Shown here: positions 47,252 through 55,078 of the stretch, one piece after another
How positions within the stretch are numbered: position 1 is the first letter of the stretch
Layout: every line of letters begins with the position of its first letter
Assembly: GCF_004295485.1 (NCBI RefSeq)
Contig: NZ_CP036164.1
Location: 2,418,001 to 2,482,000, forward strand
Length of the DNA: 64,000 nt
Direction of reading: 5' to 3'
From: Janibacter limosus
GTDB taxonomy: Bacteria > Actinomycetota > Actinomycetes > Actinomycetales > Dermatophilaceae
Notes under the pieces: model-generated
What the model was told of the DNA's origin: nothing
The model's input: only the letters and a program-made list of their open reading frames with translations
Databases searched by the model: none
Translations under genes and position numbers: made by a program

Positions 47252-47623
47252 TCACAGGGTGTCGTGACAGCGGACCCCGACATCCCGGGCGGCGGCGAGC
47301 AGACGCCGGTCGCGAGTCCACAGCCGCCCACCGGGGACCAGCGCGACCGACCCGAGCAGGTGCGTGTCGACAGCGCTGAGACCACGCCCCCAGAGGCGGC
47401 GTCTGTCCACCAGCTCGAGGAGCTCGCGGTGCGTCACGACAGGGAACGTGTGCAGGTCAGCGAGCAGGCCCACGACTCGGTCACGCTCTCGGATGGACCC
47501 CAGAGCCAGCTCCTCGATGACGTAGGGGTGGCAACCCACCGCGTCGTCCTGCAGGCGCGCGACGAGCTCGGGCTCCTCCGCACGGAGGTGGTCGATCCAG
47601 ATCGAGGTGTCGACCAGGATCAC
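47252..47623 (-). CDS. vapC: PIN-domain toxin VapC
   Basis: 123 residues, a magnesium-dependent ribonuclease of type II toxin-antitoxin systems. Acidic residues at the N-terminus (LVDTSIWIDHLR), in the middle (EELALGSI) and late (SAVDTHLLGS, TRDRRLL) form the PIN active site. GTG 47623 overlaps the antitoxin stop by 4 bp. Confidence 0.88.
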   Translation of the reverse strand: MILVDTSIWIDHLRAEEPELVARLQDDAVGCHPYVIEELALGSIRERDRVVGLLADLHTFPVVTHRELLELVDRRRLWGRGLSAVDTHLLGSVALVPGGRLWTRDRRLLAAARDVGVRCHDTL

Positions 47624-47817
47624 TCCGGCGCGCCTCGACGCCGTGGGGCCGCCGTGGCATGGGGGTCTGCACCGCCGAGGGCAATCAGTCGGCGAGCGCT
47701 CTCGACCCGGATGAGCGTCTCGAGTCCCTCGCGCAGCAGGACCGAACGCTCCACGATCCCCGTCAGCTCCGTCGCCCTGGCCATGAGCTCATCGTCGATC
47801 GTCACCGTCGTGCGCAT
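47620..47817 (-). CDS. vapB: VapB-type ribbon-helix-helix antitoxin
   Basis: 65 residues. MRTTVTIDDELMARATELTG is a typical ribbon-helix-helix N-terminus for DNA binding; the C-terminus RRRGAPE would contact VapC. It is encoded just upstream of, and overlapping, the toxin. An inverted repeat in the promoter region is the likely autoregulatory operator. Confidence 0.85.
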   Translation of the reverse strand: MRTTVTIDDELMARATELTGIVERSVLLREGLETLIRVESARRLIALGGADPHATAAPRRRGAPE

Positions 47818-47831
47818 GGAAGCCTCCACAT

Positions 47832-47864
47832 CATCATGAGCATCTGTTGATGCTCCACATGATG
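47832..47864. promoter_or_regulatory. Inverted-repeat operator candidate for vapBC
   Basis: CATCATGAGCATC at 47832-47844 is mirrored by GATGCT and CATGATG at 47849-47864, with three extra bases in the right arm. It lies 15 bp upstream of vapB, where a VapBC complex would be expected to bind. Confidence 0.6.
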
Positions 47865-47921
47865 ACAGGTGGTCATGGGCATGGCCACCGGCGGTGACGC
47901 CCGGGCCGGGGTGGATGGCGC

Positions 47922-48437
47922 TCACCCGATCGTGTAGACCATGCCGCGCCCGTCCTCGGCGAGTGTGGTCATGAAGGCGCGGGCTCGCCCGAGGAAATGA
48001 CCGACGTAGGAGATCTCCTCCTGCGGATCGCGATGACCGAACCCGAGCTCTGGCAAACGGGCGAGCTCGTCCGCGCCGATGGCCGACAGGTCGTGGGCGA
48101 TCTCGGGGATGTCGCCGGGTCTGAGCGTGCGAACCCACCGCCGATGCCCCCGCTCGGTCCAGGTCACCTCCCCCTCGAACATGCGGTATGCCGGTCGCGC
48201 AGCCGAGTCGTCCAGCTGCCCGGTGAGCACCTGCAGATGCCGCCATGCCTTGTCGAGGTAGAGCATGTCGCGCTGCGGCAGCGTCTGAACCCCGGTGATC
48301 GTGCTGGCCATGGCTCGGCGGGGCACCAGTCCCCAGGCGTCGGCCAGCGGATCGTCCGACATGATGTTGTCGGGGTCGCTCAGGGCCTGCTCCGTCTGGT
48401 CACGATCGAAGGCGAATGCGTAGTACCGGATTCCCAT
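47922..48437 (-). CDS. DUF1877 (YfbM-like) family protein
   Basis: 171 residues. Starts MGIRYYAFAFD and contains YLDKAWRHLQVLTGQLD, the signature stretch of DUF1877/YfbM. Function unknown. The frame is open for another 77 codons upstream, but the family start is at ATG 48437. Confidence 0.8.
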   Translation of the reverse strand: MGIRYYAFAFDRDQTEQALSDPDNIMSDDPLADAWGLVPRRAMASTITGVQTLPQRDMLYLDKAWRHLQVLTGQLDDSAARPAYRMFEGEVTWTERGHRRWVRTLRPGDIPEIAHDLSAIGADELARLPELGFGHRDPQEEISYVGHFLGRARAFMTTLAEDGRGMVYTIG

Positions 48438-48647
48438 GGCGCCAGCCTCGTCTCGGCGACGTGGTCCCACAGAGCTGAAACCCGTCCTGTGGACGTGCCC
48501 TTGGACGGGACGTGCCGTGTGGATGAGCAGAGCCGCAGCACGCGGCGCTGAGCTCACCCGACGGTGTGGACACGGACCGGTGACGAGATCCTTCGGCGTA
48601 CAGTCCAAGGAGGAGCTGACTCGGGTTCCCCAACCATGGGAGTCCGG

Positions 48648-49862
48648 ATGTCCGGCACCGCTCAACACACCTCAGCTGTCCCCCCTTCGTCAGGCACGAA
48701 CGCTGCGGACTCGCTCCTCACCCTCGGTCTGCTTGCAGGGTCGTCGATGGAGAACGAGCGACGACTCCCGCTGCACCCCCACCACCTGGACCGGATCGAC
48801 CCCGACCTGCGAGCCAAGATGATCGTGGAGCGCGGATACGCCACGGACTTCCAGCTGGAGCCCGGGTACATCGAGTCGCGGGTGGGACGAGTCGCGGATC
48901 GCTCCGAGGTGATCGAGTCCGCGGACGTCCTGCTGCTGCCCAAGCCGCAGGCTGCGGACGTGACCGCGATCCCGCAGGGGCGGGTCCTGTGGGGGTGGCC
49001 GCACTGCGTGCAGGACGCGCAGATGACCCAGACCGCGATCGATCGCGGGCTCACGCTCATCGCCTTCGAGGCGATGAACCACTGGAGCCGTCAGGGCGAC
49101 TTCAGCCTGCACGTGCTGCACAAGAACAACGAGCTGGCCGGCTACTGCTCCGTGCTGCACGCGCTCAGCCTGCGCGGGTCGACGGGCAACTACGGGCCCC
49201 GGATGAGTGCGGTCGTCATCGGGTTCGGGGCCACCGCGCGCGGCGCGGTCACCGCGCTCAAGGCCCACGGGATCCACGACATCCAGGTCCTCACCCAGCG
49301 AGGCGCCTCAGCGGTCGGCGCGCCGATCCACAGCGCGCACCTCACCCAGCTGAACACCGCCGACGGCCCGACCCACCTCAGCACGGTGGTCACGGACGAC
49401 GGCGATGTCCTGCTCCCGACCTTCCTCGCGTCGCACGACATCGTCATCAACTGCACCCTCCAGGACCCACTGGCACCGATGACCTACCTGCGGACCGTGG
49501 ACCTCGAGGAGTTCTCCCCGGGCAGCCTGATCATCGACGTCTCCTGCGACGAGGGGATGGGGTTCGAGTGGGCGCGGCCCACGGAGTTCGAGGACCCGAT
49601 GTTCGTCGTCGGGCAGGGAGTGAACTACTACGCCGTCGACCACAGCCCGTCGTACCTGTGGAACTCCGCCACCTGGGAGATCAGCGAGGCCCTCCTGCCC
49701 TTCCTCCGCACGGTGATGGAGGGCCCGTCGGCGTGGTCGAGGAGCCTGACCATCTCCAAGGCGATCGAGATCCACGACGGAGTCATCAAGAACCCGGACA
49801 TCCTGGAGTTCCAGGGTCGCGAGGCCGACCACCCCCACGCCCGGACTGCTCGGGTGTCCTGA
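48648..49862 (+). CDS. N5-(carboxyethyl)ornithine synthase-like dehydrogenase (alanine dehydrogenase/PNT family)
   Basis: 404 residues. The N-terminal half has LLAGSSMENERRLPLHPHHL, and the Rossmann half has MSAVVIGFGATARGAVTALKAHG. This resembles the opine-type carboxyethylornithine synthase and alanine dehydrogenase/transhydrogenase fold. It probably joins or splits an amino acid and a keto acid with NADPH; the exact substrate is not known. ATG 48636 is an alternative start. It overlaps the convergent gene by 77 bp. Confidence 0.7.
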   Translation: MSGTAQHTSAVPPSSGTNAADSLLTLGLLAGSSMENERRLPLHPHHLDRIDPDLRAKMIVERGYATDFQLEPGYIESRVGRVADRSEVIESADVLLLPKPQAADVTAIPQGRVLWGWPHCVQDAQMTQTAIDRGLTLIAFEAMNHWSRQGDFSLHVLHKNNELAGYCSVLHALSLRGSTGNYGPRMSAVVIGFGATARGAVTALKAHGIHDIQVLTQRGASAVGAPIHSAHLTQLNTADGPTHLSTVVTDDGDVLLPTFLASHDIVINCTLQDPLAPMTYLRTVDLEEFSPGSLIIDVSCDEGMGFEWARPTEFEDPMFVVGQGVNYYAVDHSPSYLWNSATWEISEALLPFLRTVMEGPSAWSRSLTISKAIEIHDGVIKNPDILEFQGREADHPHARTARVS

Positions 49863-50571
49863 CGCCGCGTCGCGACTCAGGCGAGGAGGTGCCGTGGAGC
49901 TCGACGTCCAGGCCGTGGGTGCTGGCGAGGTCGAAGACCCGGGGTACCACCGCGCCGAAGGACTCGGGCCCGAGCGGCAGGGTGAGGTCGCGGTGGGCCG
50001 TGCGCCCATCGAGGAGCTCGAGCCCGATCGAGCGGCGGCCATCGCGCATCCCGAGCTTCACACCCGCCGACCGGTCGAGGCCACGCCGCACCGCCTGACG
50101 CGCGAGGTGCTCGGCGTCGAGCTGCGCCAGAGCGTTGGTCCTGCGGGCCCGAGGGAGATGGCTGTCAAGTCGCATCGAGGAGATCTCGCTCCACGTGAGG
50201 TGCGGCTGCCCGGCGCCGACCGCCCCATCGACGACGAAGAGCCCGTCGACTCCCTCGTCGTCGATGCTCACGAGCGGCTCGCTCTGACGCGACCACCGGA
50301 CAATGCGCGTGAGGACCTCCGCCGCACTGACCAGGCTCACGAGTGCGACCAGGACGAAGAAGATCCCGAACCCGCAGCCGATGACCTTGCCCGCGAGCTC
50401 CATCTGCCTCAGGGACGCGACGATCATCACGATGCCCAGTGCGGCAAGCGCGATCATGATCAGCGCCGCCACACCGAACCCGACGAGCTGGCGGGCCGCG
50501 CGTCCGGACTCGTAGCGGATGACCACCCTCGCCGAGTCGTCGACATGGTGCTCGCCGCTGCGGTCGCTCAT
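49786..50571 (-). CDS. Hypothetical membrane protein with two transmembrane segments
   Basis: 261 residues. Two hydrophobic spans at about 30-52 and 61-86 follow a short polar N-terminus; the ~175-residue remainder is soluble and has a PH-like strand pattern (LVSIDDEGVDGLFVVDG, HLTWSEISSM). I do not recognise a named family. The 3' end overlaps the convergent dehydrogenase by 77 bp, so the last ~25 residues may be poorly conserved. Confidence 0.65.
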   Translation of the reverse strand: MSDRSGEHHVDDSARVVIRYESGRAARQLVGFGVAALIMIALAALGIVMIVASLRQMELAGKVIGCGFGIFFVLVALVSLVSAAEVLTRIVRWSRQSEPLVSIDDEGVDGLFVVDGAVGAGQPHLTWSEISSMRLDSHLPRARRTNALAQLDAEHLARQAVRRGLDRSAGVKLGMRDGRRSIGLELLDGRTAHRDLTLPLGPESFGAVVPRVFDLASTHGLDVELHGTSSPESRRGVRTPEQSGRGGGRPRDPGTPGCPGS

Positions 50572-50621
50572 GCCGGGATCCTACGGACACGCGATCACCG
50601 GGCTGGGGGACAATGGACGCA

Positions 50622-51338
50622 ATGAGTACGACAGACCTCTGGTACGTGTCCTATGGCTCCAACATGTCTCGTCGGCGGCTGGGCTCCTACATCGAAGGGG
50701 GCCGACCGCCCGGCTCGGCGGTGACCTACGTCGGTGCGCGTGACACGACGATGCCGCTCGCCGACATGGCCGTCACCCTCCCCGGCAGCCTGTACTTCGC
50801 GGGCGAGTCGCGCACGTGGGGCGGCGGGGTCGCCTTCTACGACCACGACTCCCCCGGCGCCACCGCGGCCCGCGCCTACCGGGTCACCGTCAGCCAGTTC
50901 GTCGACATCGCGGCCCAGGAGATGCACCGCATCCCCGACCCGGGCGACCCGCTCGAGGCCGTGCTGCTCAACGGACTAGACGGTGCCCGCCACCAGGCAG
51001 GCCCGGGCGTCTACGAGACCCTGATCGAGGTGGGCCGGCACGACGGTCTGCCGATGCTGACCTTCACCGCTCCCCACGGACTGACCGCGGTACCCCACAC
51101 GCCGCCGCGTCCCGCCTACCTCGCGATGCTGGCCGAGGGCCTGCGCGAGGCGCACGGCTGGGACACGGAGCAGATCGGCGCGTACTTCGCTGCCGTCATC
51201 CGCGGTGAGGACGAAGGGAGCCCGGCGGCTCCCCCTTCGCACGACCGTGCCGCGCTGGACGCGATGGCGCAGGACCCCGACTTCGCGGGCAGCCGCGAGG
51301 AGTCAGCACTGCGGCCGGACCGGCAAGGGAATCCCTGA
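50622..51338 (+). CDS. Gamma-glutamylcyclotransferase-like protein
   Basis: 238 residues. YVSYGSNMSRRRL near the N-terminus is the YGSN motif of the GGCT/AIG2 fold, and the Arg/Tyr/Gly-rich follow-up (YIEGGRPPG) fits. The catalytic Glu cannot be fixed by eye. ATG 50613 three codons earlier is an alternative. It is separated from the next genes by a toxin-antitoxin region on the other strand. Confidence 0.65.
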   Translation: MSTTDLWYVSYGSNMSRRRLGSYIEGGRPPGSAVTYVGARDTTMPLADMAVTLPGSLYFAGESRTWGGGVAFYDHDSPGATAARAYRVTVSQFVDIAAQEMHRIPDPGDPLEAVLLNGLDGARHQAGPGVYETLIEVGRHDGLPMLTFTAPHGLTAVPHTPPRPAYLAMLAEGLREAHGWDTEQIGAYFAAVIRGEDEGSPAAPPSHDRAALDAMAQDPDFAGSREESALRPDRQGNP

Positions 51339-51397
51339 ACGGGCTGGGCGGGACGGTCCCCACACCGCCCACGCGGGGCTTCGTTCACGCTGCCCCG

Positions 51398-51718
51398 TCA
51401 TGCGACATGCAACGGCGTGATCGCGGCAACCTTGTCGCGCAGTGCACGGCGCTCGAGCCGGAGCTCGTAGTTCGACTGCAGATTCATCCAGAGCTCCTCG
51501 GACGTTCCAAAGTAGCGCGCCAGACGGATCGCCGTATCGGCGGTGATCCCCCGCTTGCCGTGCACGATCTCGTTGATCCGGCGCGGCGGAACACCGATGG
51601 ACACGGCAAGCTTGTTCTGCGTGATCCCGAAGCCCTCGATGAAATCCTCCATCAGGATCTCTCCCGGGTGGATCGGCTCGATCAGGTCGTTCTCAGTGGT
51701 AGTCGACGAGTTCGACAT
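51398..51718 (-). CDS. higA: HigA-type helix-turn-helix antitoxin
   Basis: 106 residues. HPGEILMEDFIEGFGITQNKLA and GVPPRRINEIVHGKRGITADT form the Xre-like HigA DNA-binding domain. The toxin gene precedes it and overlaps it by 26 bp, the toxin-first order typical of higBA. ATG 51718 is supported by GGGAGG eight bases upstream. Confidence 0.9.
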   Translation of the reverse strand: MSNSSTTTENDLIEPIHPGEILMEDFIEGFGITQNKLAVSIGVPPRRINEIVHGKRGITADTAIRLARYFGTSEELWMNLQSNYELRLERRALRDKVAAITPLHVA

Positions 51719-51974
51719 TGTCCGCACCTCCCTCTCTCCAGACGAAGCAGAGACGCCATTGCGCGTTCACGCGGATGCTGTGCTGCCCGCGTCGGTCGCC
51801 GACCAGACGCTCCAGGCGGTTGCCTGGCGGGACCCTGAGGTCCTCGACATCCTTCGCCGCGTGAATCAGCTCGAGCTTCCGCAAGGTCGCCCTCTGCACC
51901 GTCCGGTCGACGCGCTTGACGTACTGCTCATGCCAGATGCGCTCGGTGTCCTTGCTGCCGAACGATCTGATCAC
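51693..51974 (-). CDS. higB: HigB/RelE-type ribosome-dependent toxin
   Basis: 93 residues. IRSFGSKDTERIW at the N-terminus and VNAQWRLCFVWREGGADNVELVDYH at the end match HigB of the RelE superfamily, which cuts mRNA on the ribosome. GTG start. A TTATAT-like -10 and an AT-rich inverted repeat lie upstream. Confidence 0.9.
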   Translation of the reverse strand: MIRSFGSKDTERIWHEQYVKRVDRTVQRATLRKLELIHAAKDVEDLRVPPGNRLERLVGDRRGQHSIRVNAQWRLCFVWREGGADNVELVDYH

Positions 51975-52001
51975 GAGACCAGCATATAACGGACACCGTC
52001 A

Positions 52002-52018
52002 TTAACGCTAGACGTTAA
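52002..52018. promoter_or_regulatory. Perfect inverted repeat, likely HigA operator
   Basis: TTAACG-CTAGA-CGTTAA is a perfect 6-bp dyad in an AT-rich patch about 30 bp upstream of higB, just upstream of a TATAAC/TTATAT promoter element at about 51983-51990. Autorepression by HigA is the expected use. Confidence 0.65.
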
Positions 52019-52124
52019 ACCCAAACCCGACCACGTTCCGGCACGCACGGCCATCACTGTCCTCAGACTGCGCACCATCCTCAGGTCGGAGCACCAAGCA
52101 CGCCGGTGGCCGTGCGAGACGAGA

Positions 52125-52460
52125 TCAGTCGGTGGTGATGTGGCTTCGCAGTGCCTCGGCGAGCGGCTGGAGATGCGTCTCCACGACATCGCGGACGACA
52201 TCGGCGGCGACTCCGAAGTACTGGTGGACGAGGATGTTGCGGAAGCCCCGGATCTGCGGCCAGGGGATATCCGGATGCGCATCTGTGATCTCGGCAGGGA
52301 GATGGTTCACGGCTTCGCCGATGATCTGTAGATTGCGCTCGATCGCATCCATTGCCATCTCCACCGTGCCCGCATCGCCCTCAAGAGCGACGACATATCG
52401 CTGGCATCGTTCGATGGCCTCGAGGACATCGGCGATGCGCTGAGCAGGGTCTCGGCTCAC
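52125..52460 (-). CDS. hepT: HepT-like ribonuclease toxin (DUF86)
   Basis: 111 residues, HEPN domain. RNILVHQY gives the R-x4-H-x-Y motif: Arg and His form the RNase site, and Tyr is the residue that MntA AMPylates in known pairs. The start overlaps the partner gene by 4 bp. Confidence 0.88.
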   Translation of the reverse strand: MSRDPAQRIADVLEAIERCQRYVVALEGDAGTVEMAMDAIERNLQIIGEAVNHLPAEITDAHPDIPWPQIRGFRNILVHQYFGVAADVVRDVVETHLQPLAEALRSHITTD

Positions 52461-52786
52461 AGCGCGACCGCGTCGATGAGTGCCGAGGCCGAAATCGGCC
52501 GCTTGAGCAGCTGGACGGGAAACACGTCGATGTCGTCGCGGCCGAAGAGCGCTCGGGTGTCTTCCATCAGCCCCGAGGCCCGCATGAGCAGATTCCCCTC
52601 CGCAGGGTCCATCTCGACCAAGATGTCGATGTCCGAACCTGGGCGCGCAGTGCCCCGGGCAATGGAGCCGAACAGCTTCGGGCTGGTTGCGCCGTACCGG
52701 TCCAGGATCGCCAGGAACTCATCACGATGCGCGTCGAGGAGCTCGCGCAGGGCGAGCGTCTCGGGTGTCATGGTGATCTCAGGCAT
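52457..52786 (-). CDS. mntA: MntA-like minimal nucleotidyltransferase antitoxin
   Basis: 109 residues. GSIARGTARPGSDIDILVE fits GS-x10-D-x-D of the MNT family; a third acidic residue lies in DIDVFPVQLL. In characterised pairs, MntA blocks HepT by adding AMP to its tyrosine. The gene order and 4-bp overlap support such a module. Confidence 0.88.
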   Translation of the reverse strand: MPEITMTPETLALRELLDAHRDEFLAILDRYGATSPKLFGSIARGTARPGSDIDILVEMDPAEGNLLMRASGLMEDTRALFGRDDIDVFPVQLLKRPISASALIDAVAL

Positions 52787-52932
52787 GTCGTCAGGATACC
52801 TGCGAGTGCGGATTAGCACGGCTGTTCCGCCGACGATCTGAACTGATGAGGCCCGACGGTTTGAGCTACCTGGCCAAGCCTCATACGGCGTCGGCTGACC
52901 GGCTGCCGCGGAGGGAGGACAGTATGCGTGTC

Positions 52933-52966
52933 CTACACGTTGAAGCGGAACTCCACCGCGTTCTGT
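52933..52966. repeat. ychF-end repeat, copy A (left boundary)
   Basis: 25 bp identical to the ychF 3' end, from CTACACG through CTCCACC, then GCGTTCTGTGG. It marks the left edge of the insertion chain; sequence to its left shows no further copy. Confidence 0.8.
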
Positions 52967-53012
52967 GGCCGAACAACCTTTGGTGACAGCGACTCTGATG
53001 GCGGAACTCGAA

Positions 53013-54335
53013 TCAGCTGACGCGGGGGTCCTGGCCATACTGCCGCGGCACCCCCAGGTGCTCGCGCAGCGTGGAACCCTGGTAGTCGCGGTGGTAAAGT
53101 CCCCGCTTCTGCAGGATCGGGACGACCTCGTCGACGAAGTCGTCCGCGATCGCGTACGTGGCCTGCTGGAGCCAGAAGCCGTCCGCGATCCCGGCTTCGA
53201 ACGCGTCCTGCAAGTAGTCGGCGATCGCCTCGGGAGGCCCGACCGGGCTAGGGGCATAGTCGATGACGCCGTGGGCCAGGATCTCGCGCGGGGTCCAGCC
53301 CTGGTACGCAATCTCCAGCGCACGGGACGAGCGAGGATCAGCCGGGTTCGCCCGCGCACTCTCGAGCTGCGGTCCGCTCAGAGGCTGGTCGGCCCGCGAC
53401 GCATCCAGGCTCAGACCGAGCATCTGTCCGAGCATCGGCACCCGCTGCGGCGCGAGGTGCTCGTCCATCTGCATGCGCCTGCGGATCGCCTCCTCTACGG
53501 TGCTGCCCATGATCGGCATGAATCCCGTGAAATACTTCAGTTCGTCCGCGTCGCGACCAGCCTGGTGTGCGGCGGATCGGTACATCTCCCGCTCCTGGCG
53601 AGTGGTCGCGAAGTCGTACGTGGACGATCCCACCGCGACGCTGGCGTAGCGGCCGGCAAGCCCTAAGCCGTACTCGCCGCCACCAGCGGAGGCGACGACA
53701 GGCTGGCCCTGCTCCGAGGGCGGGATGACCAGCGGCCCGCGGGAGGCGATATGCTTGCCGCCCAGGTTGATCGGCTGGATCTGGTCCATGTCCAGGAACT
53801 GGCCGGTATCGACATCGCCGACCCACGCATCCTCGCCCCAGCTGCCCCAGAGCGCCTGCACGATGGTGATCATCTCGTGGGCGCGCTCATAGCGTTCCGC
53901 ACGCGGCCGTACCTGCTCGCCATAGTTCGCCACAGCAATCGGGTCGCTCGTGGTGACGGCGTTCCAGCCCATGCGCCCGCGGCTGAGCACATCAAGCGCC
54001 TTGAACTGGCGGGCCAGGTTGTAGGGCTCGTTGTAGGTCGTCGATCCGGTGGCGATGAAACCGACCCGCGTGGTCTCGTGCGCGAGGACCGAGAGCGTCA
54101 CGATCGGATCCAGCGTGGACGCAGGGGCCTGGTTCTCCATGTCCCCGCGAGCCCCCGGGAAGTCCGGAGCGAACAGGAACGCGAACTTCCCCCGCTCGGC
54201 GGTCTGCGCCAACTTCACCTGAACCTCGACATCGGTCAAGTTTCTCGTGTCGTTCTCCGGAGCGCGCCACGCCTGCCCCTGCACCCCGTAACCGCTGCTC
54301 AAGGTGGCACTGAGCAACATCATCTTCTGACTCAT
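53013..54335 (-). CDS. LLM-class flavin-dependent monooxygenase (NtaA/SnaA/DszA family)
   Basis: 440 residues, a luciferase-like TIM barrel using FMNH2 from a reductase. LSRGRMGWNAVTTSD near residue 120 and YERAHEMITIVQALWGSW near 150 are hallmarks of the nitrilotriacetate/pristinamycin/dibenzothiophene sulfone monooxygenase branch. Such enzymes attack sulfonates, sulfones or aminopolycarboxylates; the substrate is not known. No reductase or transporter gene accompanies it. It is the only gene of the first inserted segment. Confidence 0.85.
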   Translation of the reverse strand: MSQKMMLLSATLSSGYGVQGQAWRAPENDTRNLTDVEVQVKLAQTAERGKFAFLFAPDFPGARGDMENQAPASTLDPIVTLSVLAHETTRVGFIATGSTTYNEPYNLARQFKALDVLSRGRMGWNAVTTSDPIAVANYGEQVRPRAERYERAHEMITIVQALWGSWGEDAWVGDVDTGQFLDMDQIQPINLGGKHIASRGPLVIPPSEQGQPVVASAGGGEYGLGLAGRYASVAVGSSTYDFATTRQEREMYRSAAHQAGRDADELKYFTGFMPIMGSTVEEAIRRRMQMDEHLAPQRVPMLGQMLGLSLDASRADQPLSGPQLESARANPADPRSSRALEIAYQGWTPREILAHGVIDYAPSPVGPPEAIADYLQDAFEAGIADGFWLQQATYAIADDFVDEVVPILQKRGLYHRDYQGSTLREHLGVPRQYGQDPRVS

Positions 54336-54455
54336 GAGTGGTCCTCCGTCGTGGCGGGGGTCAAGGGCGCAACTGCTTCGAGCCCTGACGCAGCTGCCAC
54401 GAGAGCGCTGCCGGCCACCGGGTTCGCATCATGTTCTTGTAGCACTCATTCTCAG

Positions 54456-54486
54456 ACGATGAACAGGAACTCCAGCACATTCCGTG
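54456..54486. repeat. ychF-end repeat, degenerate copy E
   Basis: GATGAACAGGAACTCCAGCA then CATTCCGTGG. About 26 of 34 positions match copy A, including the flank TTC-GTGG that the ychF end itself lacks. It closes the monooxygenase segment 24 bp before copy B. Confidence 0.65.
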
Positions 54487-54510
54487 GTCTCGCGAGAAGT
54501 CAATGGGGAG

Positions 54511-54565
54511 CGACTACACGTTGAAGCGGAACTCCACCGAGTTCCGGCAGATGCCAACCTCTGAA
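54511..54565. repeat. ychF-end repeat, copy B
   Basis: 28 bp (54511-54538) identical to 57213-57240, followed by GAGTTCCGGCAGATGCCAAC and CTCTGA. The flank to the right of the core is shared with copy C, so the two neighbouring segments have related left ends. Confidence 0.85.
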
Positions 54566-54583
54566 TTCTCCCGCTATACCGAA

Positions 54584-54973
54584 TTACAGGTAGCGGCACA
54601 CCCTGTCCGCTCCGCACGTGTCGGGGTCCGGATGCGCGGCGTCGCGCCTGAGGTCGGCAAGGGTGGCATGCAATGCGGTGAGCCTGGCGATCTGCTGCTC
54701 GATCTCGGCCAGGCGTGCGTCGAGGAGATCGCGCACGTGCTCGCAGGGCGCGTGACCACCGTCTCGGATGTCGAGGATCTGGCGGATCTGGGCGAGGCTG
54801 AGGCCGGCGGCCTGCCCTCGGTGGACGAAGTCGATCCGGGCGATGGCGTCGGGCGCGTAGTCGCGGTAGCCAGACGGGGTGCGCACGGCCGGGGGCAGCA
54901 GGCCCTGCTCCTCGTAGAACCGCAGCGTCTTCGCCGTCGTGCCCGCAGCCTCGGCGAGTTCCCCGATGCGCAT
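54584..54973 (-). CDS. merR: MerR-family metal-responsive regulator
   Basis: 129 residues. N-terminal winged helix (MRIGELAEAAGTTAKTLRFYEEQGLLPP), then a dimerisation helix. Cys in HAPCEHV near residue 80 and the pair CGADRVC near the C-terminus correspond to the three mercury-binding cysteines of MerR (C82, C117, C126); copper sensors of the CueR type lack the first. The spacing between the last two is shorter than in Tn501 MerR. Divergent from merA; starts 4 or more codons upstream are possible. Confidence 0.8.
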   Translation of the reverse strand: MRIGELAEAAGTTAKTLRFYEEQGLLPPAVRTPSGYRDYAPDAIARIDFVHRGQAAGLSLAQIRQILDIRDGGHAPCEHVRDLLDARLAEIEQQIARLTALHATLADLRRDAAHPDPDTCGADRVCRYL

Positions 54974-55004
54974 CGCAGCCTCCATCCATGCGTCAGGAGC
55001 ACTC

Positions 55005-55036
55005 TTGACCTTCCCCTGTACTGGAAGGTCCAGTAT
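55005..55036 (+). promoter_or_regulatory. MerR-type promoter/operator of merA
   Basis: -35 TTGACC at 55005-55010 and -10 CAGTAT at 55031-55036 are 20 bp apart, the over-long spacing that MerR proteins correct. The dyad ACCTTCC-CCTGTACT-GGAAGGT fills the spacer at 55008-55029. It looks like the CueR-type box rather than the Tn21 mer operator. Confidence 0.8.
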
Positions 55037-55078
55037 GGCTGAGAAGGAAGAGAAGTCCAAGCGTTGACAGGAGCTGCG

